From: Chrysopilus asiliformis
Taxonomy: Eukaryota; Arthropoda; Insecta; Diptera; Rhagionidae
Reading direction: 5' to 3'
NCBI GenBank assembly: GCA_964034945.1
Contig: OZ035962.1
Location: 7,949,789-8,013,788 of the forward strand
DNA length: 64,000 nucleotides
Within the stretch, counting starts at the first letter, position 1, and every line of letters begins with the position of its first letter. Positions 48,353 through 59,700 of the stretch are shown here, piece after piece. Below the pieces are notes generated by a model. That model worked only from the letters and a program-made list of their open reading frames with translations. It ran no database searches and had not been told where the DNA came from. The translations under genes and the position numbers were made by a program.

Positions 48353-49063
48353 ATGTTATCGTGTCGTGCGCTATTACAGTCTAATAGAATATTCCCATGT
48401 CATAGAGTTTCAATTGGTAAAATCGTGGAAAATGGTCCCAGTTTGATGGTTGCCCGGTTAAACCATAATCGCCACTTTTCCGCTGATTCTTCAAATGGAA
48501 ATCTAGAAAGAGTTTATTACGGCTCATTGACGAGCAGAATGAGGGCGGTAAAAGTCTTTTCCTTGACAACAAGCTTAAGTGGGATCGCAGCGCAACCAAT
48601 TTTGATGGAGCAGGGAGCAAAAATTGGTGGAACTCCTATGATAATATTCTTGTGCGGATTCGTCGGATTCTTCACATTCGTCACACCAATTTTACTGCAT
48701 TTTGTTACGAAAAAGTACGTTACTGAGATCCACTATAACCCCAAGTCAGAAGAGTATATTGCATCAACGATATCGTTCTTTGTCCGGAAAATTGAGGTAA
48801 AAGGACAACTCAAAAATTCTCTATTAACATTAGTTCAAGTTATTTTTTAGACAAAATTTAAGCCGTGTGATGTGAGGGTACCTGACGTTCCGGGAATGTT
48901 TACTTCATTTATGGTCAACAAGACTCCGCTCTTTGTAGATCCATCCTTGTTTAGTGATCCAAATCATTACATTAAAATAATGGGATACGATAAACCAATT
49001 GATTTTAAGTTAGAATTGTCTGAACATCCCAAAGGAAATGTAGACAAGTCGAAGAAAGAGTAG
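48353..49063 (+). CDS. TMEM70: TMEM70 homologue, mitochondrial ATP-synthase assembly factor
   Basis: TMEM70 is an inner-membrane protein that scaffolds the c-ring during assembly of ATP synthase and also supports complex I. Two exons, 48353-48796 and 48851-49063, are separated by a 54-bp intron (GTAAAA...TTTTTTAG, phase 0) and give 218 aa. The N-terminus is basic and Ser/Arg-rich without acidic residues for about 20 codons, as in a mitochondrial presequence. The family core 'VYYGSLTSRMRAVKVFSLTTS' is followed by two hydrophobic segments ('PMIIFLCGFVGFFTFVTPILLHFV'). The C-terminal domain includes 'DVRVPDVPGMFTSFMV'. Reading through the intron would give a false end at about 48850. URM1 follows 580 bp downstream in the same orientation. 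Confidence 0.9.
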
Positions 49064-49643
49064 GATTAATTTAAATAAACGGTTTAATTATAAGAAGTCA
49101 TAGTTTTCAGTACGTTTTTGAATTTAAATCGTTGTTTTTTCTTGCATCATTTAAGAGGATTCCATAATTTTTTAAAAATGTGATACTAGAATTTATTGGC
49201 TAGATTAATACTATTTTACAACACTATACTATTTTATAATACTAAAATACTATTTAATACCATTTATTTTACGATGACAACAGCTACTTTAATAGCTTTT
49301 GTGAATACCTCTAATACAAAAGCTGTCTATTCATCACTTATTTGGTGATCCATCCCGCACCATACAAAATAAAAATTAATAAACTTCAATTTCAAACGTA
49401 AGATAAATGCCAAACGTACAACAACAGGCAATTTCGAGTCAGGAAAAGTGACGCGTCTAAGTAATCGACCTGTTAATGAATTTTTAATTTAAAAAAATCG
49501 CACAATTAAAGTCTAAAATTAAAACAATTAAAAAGACTGCCGAGAGGCACTGGTAACACGAAAAAAGTGACAAAAACTGTCAATCTACTGCATTTGAGGT
49601 TATGTGCGCACTTTATTTTGCCGAGATTTGTCCTATTCTAATA
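49064..49643. other. Spacer between TMEM70 and URM1
   Basis: AATAAA at 49074-49079, 11 bp past the TMEM70 stop, is the likely polyadenylation signal. A palindromic-looking AATACTATTTTACAACACTATACTATTT run lies near 49207-49250 (described, not annotated). The less AT-rich 49540-49640 is the probable URM1 promoter and 5' UTR. Confidence 0.4.
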
Positions 49644-50182
49644 ATGGTGAAAAACGACTTGAGATTAGTGCTTGAATTTGGGTAAATTTGTACATTTTGC
49701 ACTTGCTTTAAATTCGCTAACACATTTTTATAGGGGTGGCGCCGAACTCTTGTTTAATAATGTGAAAAAGCGTGAAATTTTCTTGGACGGTTCCAAAACT
49801 TGTAAATTTTTGTCATCAATAAATTCAGTTTCCGTTTATTTATGCTGATTTTTTCAGGGAATTTGAAGGAATTGCTCGCCTGGATGAAGGAAAATATATT
49901 AACTGATCGTCCTGAGTTGTTCCTGCAAAATAATTCAGTGTGAGTTCAAACATAATTTTCGTAGATTTTCTATGTTTTCACACCGGTTGTTTTCTTGTTC
50001 TTTTAGTCGGCCTGGAATTTTAGTTTTGGTTAATGATACAGACTGGGAGTTGGTGGTAATTGCAATTTGAGCTTCATTAAATTTAATGAATAAATGAACA
50101 TTTTTGATTTCAGGGAGAATTAGACTACGAACTGCAGAAAAACGACAATGTGATGTTTATTTCGACACTGCATGGGGGTTAG
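49644..50182 (+). CDS. Urm1: Ubiquitin-related modifier 1
   Basis: URM1 is a ubiquitin-like sulfur carrier. It is thiocarboxylated by MOCS3 and used to thiolate the wobble uridine of tRNAs, and it can be conjugated to proteins. Five small exons give exactly 101 aa, the human length: 49644-49681, 49734-49801, 49858-49939, 50007-50055 and 50114-50182. All introns are 52-67 bp with GT-AG ends, and the phases are 2, 1, 2, 0. Diagnostic features are 'EFGGGAELLF' (spanning intron 1), a Trp at the exon 2/3 junction, 'RPGILVLVNDTDWEL' and the obligatory C-terminal 'STLHGG' ending in GlyGly. No exon is long enough to appear as an ORF, so the gene is easy to miss. Confidence 0.95.
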
Positions 50183-52947
50183 GATACGTATTTTGTATGA
50201 CGCACTTCTTTGTTTAGATTAAGTAAAAAAAAAATAAAAGTATTAGAAAAATAAAAAAGTCTATACGGATAGTCAGAATTACGTCCCTTGCAAAGCAAGG
50301 CCCTCATGGTTTATAAGGTGGAAATTTGTCATCATTGATTCCGCAGCTGTTCTATTTTGGGATTGTATATATACCTATCGAAAAAGATTCTTAAACATGC
50401 GAATTATTTCGCAGAATGAAACACTACAAATGTTTTCAAAAATCCTAACGGTCTTTAAAAAACTGAACTGTGCTTAAAATTGACCAATTTCCAATACGGT
50501 GGGTATGTTTACATTTATAATGGAATTTGTATTTTAAATATTTTAAGAAATTCTATAAATATGAAATAAATATACCAAAAAAAACTTTGTGACGGATATT
50601 TTAACTTTGTTACGGCAGGGAATATTTCTATAGACTTTTGAAAAAAAGGACACTACCGTAATTTCAAGTCACGTTTTAGTGAAAGGAAACGGACGAAATG
50701 TATAACATAACAAAAGTGGTATTTGTTTTCTCAAAAGACATTCCCGTTCGAAGTTTGGGTATTCAAGTTAAAACTATGTACAGACATCTCGTTAAGTAAC
50801 GCGGTTTCCATAAGCACGTTAGTTTATCTGGTTAACTTTAGCTTACGAATAATGAGTTTAACCCTTGATTACCAGTTTTAGGTAATTTACAATTGATCAA
50901 AAAAGAATAGTTCTTTGTACACTTTAGGAATTCAGAAACGTAATCCTTGAATTATCTCCGATTTTAAAATAAATGAAAATTTCCATAATTCGATTTTTTT
51001 TAAAGTTGTCCATTACTTTAATGGTTTTAAATAAATGAAAATCACAATAAATTAATTGGGTCGACATGTACAATAAAATTTTATAATAATATAAACTTTC
51101 AGTTTACCGTTTGTTCTAAATGTTCAATTTTAATACTTTTTGAAGTTCATTTATGTTAAATCTCTTTCATACTTGATACGATGCGAAATTATTTGAAATA
51201 AAACGAGCAAAAGTATCAAAATGGAATAACAGTTGAATAAACAAACAGATAAATGATATTTCTGAAGTTTGTTTATGTCGTGTGCACTCGACACGTGATA
51301 TTCAAAGTGTCACGTGACGCGTACCTACAGGACTTTTCAAGGAACTTTTTGCTGGTCAAATCCTGATCTTTTATCCTCGCTACTAACATCCCCAATCATG
51401 TACAGCAACTTTATGTGTTTATAAATGTATAATATTCCATATAAGTTTATATTTGTTAGATAATGGGGAATGTTTCGTATTAAATGCGTTTTTGCAAACA
51501 GCGGGATGGCAAAAGTTTTAAAACTGTTCCTAAAAACAATAAGTACTTGAAAAATTATTTATATTTTTAATAGCTTGTGTTACATGTTTAAAATAAATAA
51601 GAATTTGTCTTAATTGGTCATTGAAAAGGATTCCTTCGGATATAAAAAATTCAATGTTGTTTTTGATATCTTTAAATTTCTAATTCTACGAAAGTAGAAT
51701 TTCGTTGCAGTTTCGGTTTAAATTGTATTGGAGCCTTAAAGTTTTCAAATTTGCTGTTTAGTAAAATATTGCCCAATTTAAAAAAAAAGTGTGCTGAAAG
51801 ATTTTTTTTTTTATATTTTCCGTAGTTGTGCTACAATTTTTTATTTTATTTTTACAATGCCCTGCCCATTAGTTTTAGTAAATAGCTCTGAAACGTGTTG
51901 TATTTTGGAATTGAAAATTTAAATATTAAAGCTTTTAATGCTTCCACGTGAAAATCATATTAATGGCATTATTTCTTGTTATAGATCGATTATCCTGCAT
52001 ATCGGCTTTACGCAATTTAATCATAAATGAGATACAATTCTATTGGTACTTTAGATTTCCAATTAACAAGATGCCGGCAGATAAGATGAAACATTTATAT
52101 ACTTGTGCTCGCTTTAGTTACCGAGTAAAGAAATGGAATAAAGTCCATATTAAAGCATTTCAGGTGTAATTGAAGAATATATTCAACGGTGATATGTGAT
52201 AATGTTTAATATAACAATTCACATTACATTTTCCATCATCTTCACTTAAATGGGTAATTTCTCATATCCATCTCCATTTCACAGGATCTACATTTTGGAT
52301 TGTCCTGGAAATTGATAGTATATATAGGATTTAAGGGTAAACAAACAGTTTCGGTCAAATTACATGAATTCATTTGCTTAATACATTTAATTTGGCCTAT
52401 AGGAAATATCTATAATAGATAAATGCGAATTTAGATGAACGTAATGTATACCTGGATAGTTGAATATTTTACAATAATTTGTGTGATAAAATCTTATCTT
52501 AGTTTGTGTACAAATTGTGCCTTGTTTGTATTAACAAATATGCAAACACTATGCAGGAATGTCTCACGTTTTGATTTGAATGAATTGGAATTTTAGGCCT
52601 TCATAGTTATATTCTCTAGGCAGTTGTAGAGTGAATTTTCTTTATCTGATCTTCATGACATTTCGATAAATTGTTTTAGCTTAATTGAAATTTGCCTGTA
52701 TTCTGCTTGCCAACATAAAATTTCGAATAATGGGGGAAAAGTTTTTGAATTACTTTTTAATGTTATTAATTGTTTTAAAACTTCTCCACTCATTTGATAT
52801 TTTCTTCTACTGCTTTTCAAAACTCAGAAAAACATAAGCAAGTTTTTTTTTTTTAAATTAACTTATATGAAACATCAAAAATCTTAAAAATTAAACACTG
52901 GTTTTGTTAGGAATGTTAACGTTTTTGTTGGATATGTGAAATATATA
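50183..52947. other. AT-rich region upstream of the retroelement, no gene seen
   Basis: Contains the URM1 3' end (AATAAAA near 50235), then AT-rich sequence. Two CACGTG hexamers lie at 51292-51297 and 51311-51316. The 73-codon ORF at 51948-52169 has no recognisable domain. Confidence 0.35.
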
Positions 52948-53218
52948 AGTTAACAACAATCTAACCCGATGATAACGTCTGGAGAAATATGACCCACCTG
53001 CTACTACCCATCGTGGAAATACAACGATTTTCTAGTTCCCATCAAAACTGCTGATGAAGCGTCTGGTACAGATAGAATTCATAATAGAATCGTAGGTTAG
53101 ATTATAAGTAAATGTTCATCATATTGTCACTCTAAGTTTTGATTTCAATAAAGACACAGGCTATGCCTGGATAAAAAATTATATTTTTTTCTACTTAATC
53201 AATTAAAATTTATTAACT
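52948..53218 (+). repeat. 5' LTR, 271 bp
   Basis: Begins AGTTAACAAC and ends TTATTAACT, giving short inverted ends AGTTAA/TTAACT. It is identical to 60470-60740 except for one base (CTATGCC here, CTCTGCC in the 3' copy, near 53163). An AATAAA (53149-53154) is a likely polyadenylation signal. No canonical TG...CA ends, as in several errantiviruses. Confidence 0.95.
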
Positions 53219-53235
53219 GGCGCCCGAGCAGGGAC
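53218..53235 (+). promoter_or_regulatory. Primer binding site, tRNA-Lys(UUU)-like
   Basis: TGGCGCCCGAGCAGGGAC starts on the last base of the LTR. It matches the complement of the 3' end of animal tRNA-Lys(UUU) at 17 of 18 positions (one A to G change). Gypsy-type elements more often use tRNA-Lys(CUU) or tRNA-Ser. Confidence 0.8.
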
Positions 53236-53776
53236 CGAGTGAGAGTTATTGTATTGATCCAAGATAGTAAACGGTGATCATTCGTGTAAACCATTGAAAG
53301 TGTTTCGCTGTTTGAAACTAAAAAGTGTAATTGTTTAAAACCGGTTTGAATAAACAGTAATCAGAAATTTTGTTTTGGTGATTTCAGTGATTAACAAAGA
53401 AAAAAAATTTTCAGTGACTAAAGAAAATTTCAAAGAATCATTCGATGATTACACTTTTAAAATCATACATTGATTAAGTTTTAGTGATCATAAATTCAAA
53501 AGCCGGTAGAAAAATTACAATTAGTTTCAGTGGATGACTTAATCGTTATCACTACCAATAACTTGAGTGACGTACGTAATTCTATAGTGGCAAGTAGAAG
53601 GGTTCATCCCTTTTGAAGTTCAAACAGCGCTAAGGATAAGGAAAAGAGGCCCCGGAGTCACCTTCAACGAAGGACAAAACGGAGTTCCTGAATAGGACAT
53701 AACATCCAGAATATTCAGCAACAGCCGCCTGATCTGCTGCGAGAAAATACCACGCTCGGTTCCAACAACTAAAATC

Positions 53777-56700
53777 ATGTTTATCATAATAGTTGCTCTA
53801 TTGTAAGTTGATTTTCAAGTAAATTTTTATATTGAATAATAATAATAATAAAAAAAAGAAATACAAAATTATAAAACTAATTTTTGAAATATTTGCAGAA
53901 AATAAATTTTTTTTTATTTTTACAATATAATTAAAGTAGTAATACCAAGTAAGATTATGAAATCTGAAAAATTAAAGTAATGATACCAAGTAAGATTATA
54001 AAATCTGAAAAATAAAAGTTCAAATCAAAACCAAATATCAATAAAATTAAAGTGGTTAAATCAATTAGCTGCAAGTAAGATTATAAAATTCTGAAAGCTG
54101 TAAAACTAACAAAACCAACAAGATTATAAAATCTGAAAAGTAAACTGCCCAATAAGAAAAATAGACTATAAGTTTTAGAGAGTTATTAAAAGAAAAGAAA
54201 AGACTTGTAACTTCCTTTCTGATATCATTCATAAATATTTTCAAAAAAAAAAAAAAAAAAAAAAAAGTTTTAGAGAGTTATTAAAAGAAAAGAAAAGACT
54301 TGTAACCTCCTTTCCAATATCTTTAACAAATATTTTCAAGATGACGAATGACATTATTAAACCAGCACGATTATCTCCAAACGGAGAAGGTACGTCCCAA
54401 AATACCCCAGGTAGTTTCGAATTTGATCAGTTAAAGGACATAATTTCCGAAATAATGCAAACAGAAAGTAGACGCATCTTTCATTCAATTTCAAATGCAG
54501 GATCAGACAGTAATGACGTCGATCAAGCAATAAATCCTGGTCTAGAGCAAAATTTGGCAGACATGGACAGAATCCCTGACGTTGTTAAAGGATTAAGGGA
54601 ATTCTCGGGGCAACCTGGAGAATTCAGCTCCTGGAGAAAAAGCGTCGAGCGAATTTTACGAATTTATGAGAATCTAAAAGGTACTCCAAAATACTACGGA
54701 ATTTTAAATACTATACGTAATAAAATTACTGGCTCTGCTGACACTGCTTTAGAATCCTATAACACTCCTTTAAATTGGGAGAAAATCTCCAAATGTCTTA
54801 CCATGCATTACGCAGACAAGAGGGATTTAGGTACCCTAGAGTACCAAATGACTACATTAGTTCAGAAGAACCAAACAATCCCAGAATTTTATCAGGCAGT
54901 ATACTACCATCTCTCTTTGATCCTCAACAAACTTTCTGCTATGGAGATGAGCCAAGAGTCCTTAAATGTCATGATACAGTCTTATCGCGATAAAGCTCTA
55001 GATACCTTTGTAAGGGGACTCAAAGGTGATCTTCCGAAATTACTGAGCATACGAGAACCAATTGATTTGCCACAAGCGCTTCATCTTTGTTTAAAATTGG
55101 AAAATGTGAACTACCGAGTTCAGCATAGCCATGGATCTTTTCGTTCAACACAATATCCGAATATGGCACCTCCACTGCCACCAAAAAAACCTAACCACCA
55201 CAATTCGACTATGCAGAACAGGAGATTTTATCCTGAATTGTTGCATAATCCTCAAGTACCACCAAGATTCGGTTACCCTAGAACACCACAGCATCCCCAC
55301 CAATATCAAGGACATAACTTCAAACAACCAAATTACAATTTTCCAAAACCGGAACCCATGGATGTAGATCGGTCCTTACACTCCCGACAAATTAATTATC
55401 AAAATCGACACCAAATGCGGCCGACAGGAAATAAAAGGCAACATTCTAATCAAGTACACCAACCTAACAAATATCAAAGGATCTTTTACAATGAACAATA
55501 TGGTAACCAAGAACAATATGGTAACCAAGAACAATATGGTAACAACTACCCAGTAGCTTACGATCACGCTAATGCCATGTATTCCTACCACCAAGAATTA
55601 GAGAATCAATTACCAACCGGATATATCGACTCCCGTGAGAATACAAACGTCGAACCTCTTGAAGAGACAGACGATGTCAATTTTTTAGATTAAAAAGCTC
55701 TTCGCTCCCTTACGTAGAACATCTAGCGAAGAGTGGAAAAGTATTAAAATTACTTATAGACACCGGTTCCAATAAAAATTACATACGATCTTGTTATATC
55801 AGAAATCCTATTCCAAACGAAAAATCCTTCACAACTAAATCAGTAGGTGGTAACATTACCATAACGCATCATGCAGTCATAAATCTATTTGGTCCATTTC
55901 AAAGTATTAAGTTTTTCCTTTTGCCGAATCTCAGTTCCTTCGATGGAATAATTGGAAATGATACACTTAAAGAGTTAAAAGCAGTCATTCACACGGATAA
56001 AAACTTTATCAGTATTGAACCTGATCTCGTAATTCCTTTGAAACAACATGTCTCCGAATCCGTCAATAATCATGTTGCACCCGCATTATCTGAAAATATC
56101 CGCACATCCCATATGACTCCAGAACAAAAACAGAAATTAAGAAAAGTAGTGGAAAAATTTCCGAAATTATTTTCCGATCCCGATGAAAAATTAACCTTCA
56201 CGACAGTAGTCAAGGGGGAAATCCGGACCACCACTAACGAACCTGTTTATTCAAAATCATACCCGTACCCAATTTGCCTGAAAGACGAGGTCGAAAAGCA
56301 AATTAAAGATTTGCTAAAAGATGGTATTATTAGACCATCCAGATCGCCGTACAATTCACCTGTATGGATTGTTCCAAAAAAAGAAGATTCATCTGGAAAA
56401 AAAAAATACAGAATGGTCATCGACTATCGTAAGCTTAACTCTATCACTATTCCCGATAAATATCCGATACCAGAAATAAATGAAGTTTTGTCAAATTTGG
56501 GACAAAATGCATATTTTTCAATTTTAGATTTAAAGAGCGGATTTCATCAAATACCCTTAAAGCAATCCGACATCGAGAAAACCGCATTTTCAGTTAACAA
56601 TGGGAAATACGAATTTTTACGTCTTCCATTCGGTCTCAAAAATGGTCCTCCACAATTCCAAAGGACATTAGATGACATCCTCAGAGATTATATTGGCAAC

Positions 56701-59700
56701 AAATGTTACGTCTATATCGACGACATAGTTGTATTTGGTAAAAACGAAAGAGAGCATTTTGAAAACCTTGAAACAGTCTTCAGAACTCTAGAATCAGCAA
56801 ATATGAAAATTCAATGCGATAAATGTGAATTCCTACAGGACAATGTAGAATTTCTTGGATTCATTATTTCAAAAGACGGTATCAAGACCAATCCCAAAAA
56901 AGTTCAAGCAATAGCCGACTTTCCTATCCCCAAAACATTGAAAGACCTAAGGTCATTCCTCGGTCTGTCAGGGTATTATCGTCGCTTTATAAAAGATTAC
57001 GCTAAATTGGCGAAACCCTTGACATCCCTTTTACGAGGGGAAGATGGACGTGTGTCCAAGAATCAATCAAAAAATAAAGTCGTAAGTCTAAACGATGAAG
57101 CAACTGAATCATTCAACAAACTGAAAAATTCATTAATCTCAAAAGAAGTAATCCTTTCTCATCCTAATTTCAAAAATGAATTCGAACTTACAACAGATGC
57201 TTCGGACTATGCCATTGGTGCAGTCCTGTCTCAAAACCACAGGCCAATTACCTTTTTGTCAAGAACACTGAGTAAAACTGAAGAAGCTTATGCGACCAAC
57301 GAAAAGGAAATGCTCGCCATAATCTGGGCTCTAAATTCTCTCAGAAATTACCTTTACGGATCCAGAAAAGTTAAAATCTTCACCGACCACCAACCATTAA
57401 CTTATTCATTGAGCAATAAAAATACCAACACTAAAATGAAACGTTGGAAAGCCATTTTGGAGGAATATAACTACGAGCTTCAATACAAACCCGGAAAATC
57501 TAATATCGTTGCAGACGCACTGTCAAGATATCCTCAACTAAATGCTTTAACGGCAACACAACATAGCGACGAAAGCTCCTCGCAAAATTTAATCCCTTGC
57601 ACAGAAGCCCCAATTAACGTATTCCGAAATCAATTGATTCTCAAACTAGGTGACGAAACTAGTTGTCAAATTAAGCAACCTTTTCAGAATTACATTAGGT
57701 ACATAATAATACAACCACAATATTCAGAGTCAGATATCATAAACCTGTTTAAAAGATATCTTAATCCAAGTACACTAAATGGATTAAAGACTGAAGAGTC
57801 CATCATGGCAAAAATACAAGAAATATACCCAATACACTTTAGAAACTACAGAATCCGTTTTACACAGAAAATTGTGACCGATGTATCGAATGAAACGGAA
57901 CAGGAAGAAATTATCATGAGCACTCATCGCCGAGCTCACAGAAATCCCGACGAAAATAAACAACAGATCCTCGAAAAGCACTACTTTCCCGCAATGAGTA
58001 AAAAAGTAAAAACTTTAGTAAAAAACTGTACTGTATGTAAAGAAAATAAATATGATCGCCATCCTAATGCACAAATTTTAAACCCTACTCCTATACCAAA
58101 TTATCCAGGTCATATCCTTCATGTCGATATTTATTCAACAGAAAATAAACTGGTTCTCACAGCCATCGACAAGTTCACAAAATTGGGTCAGGCTAAAATC
58201 ATTCAAACTAGGGCGATCGAAGACATTAGAAGACCCTTAAGAGATCTTCTCTTCTTTTTCAGTGTACCCGAAATAGTAGTAATCGATAATGAAAAATCAC
58301 TTAATTCAGCCTCAATAGTGTCCATGATGGAGGACGAATTAAAGATCAAAATTTTCAGGGTACCACCCTACAAAAGTGAGGTAAACGGTCAAATAGAACG
58401 TTTCCATTCCACTCTCTCCGAAATCATGAGATGCCTCAAAAGGGACGAAATTTCGCGCACATTCGAAGAATTGTTAGAACGATCTGTAAATGAATACAAT
58501 CACAGTATTCATTCCACAACAAAAAGAAAACCGATTGAATTGTATCATGGAAGATCTCCAAACATTACCCCCGAAGAGTTTGAACGAAGTCGTTTAAGCA
58601 ATATAGAAAAATTAAGAGAAAAACAAAATAAAGATTTAAATTTTCATAACAAAAAAAGGAAACCGATTAAAAATTACGTACCAGGGCAAATTATCTTTGT
58701 CAAACATAACAAACGTCTAGGTTCAAAATTGACAGTCAGATTCGTACAAGAGATAGTTAAAGAAAATAGAAACTCCGTCGTTATAACAGAATCTGGAAAA
58801 ACAATTCACAAAAGTAACATAAGAAATTAAGAAGTTTCGTTTTTCTTATCTTTTTCAGAAGCACGCTACACGCAATTGAGGGAGAAGTCCAAATTCTAGA
58901 TTATTCAAATTCACAAATAATTACGATCAGTTATGGGAAAGCAAAAGTACAAAATGGAAATTTTAAACTTATCCACGTTATTGATATTCAAAATTATGAG
59001 CAAATTTTAACTGAGACAAAAGAAATACTGGGGCAGTATCCAACACAAAACCATCCCTTGTGTCCTTACTTAAATCAAGAAATATTACAGATTGAAGAAA
59101 TGTTAAAAAATTTAAAACCTCGCAGATCCGGAAGATCTCTGAATTTTATCGGCAGCGCATGGAAATGGATCGCTGGCAATCCAGACCATGACGATTTTGA
59201 AATAATAAAAAATGCTATGAATGATGTTTTAAAGAATAATAATGAACAAGTTGTCATTAATAGATTGCAAACAGATCGTATAAACAATATAACTAGAATT
59301 GCAAATGAAATTCTAAACACAATTAAAAGACAAGGTAAATTTAACGAACAATTAATTTTCAATATTCAATATAAATTAAAGCTAATAAAAGAGGAATTGA
59401 TAAATGTAAAGTATGCCATTCATTGGGCAAAAATTGGTGTAATTAATTCAATGATGATTTCTAATAATGAAACTAAAATAATTATGGATATTCTAGATAA
59501 CGAGAAATTGCCTTATGCTACTGCTGAAGAAGCCTTAGATTTTGCAGATGTTAAAATTATAACTAATAATACTTGTTTACTTTATATGATCTATATTCCC
59601 GTCACAACAAAAGAAATATATGAAAATCTCATTGTTAAACCAGTTAAGATAAATCATGTAATTAATGACATTATTTATAAAAAAATATTAAAAAACAAAA

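Noticed and set aside
51948..52169. 73-codon ORF starting MKIILMALFL, resembling a secreted peptide
   Set aside because: The N-terminus looks signal-like, but the frame has no Cys pattern or cleavage context and lies in non-coding AT-rich DNA.
53040..53075. CTGATGA in the LTR as a hammerhead core
   Set aside because: No following stem II plus GAAAC; the match is only the 7-base box.
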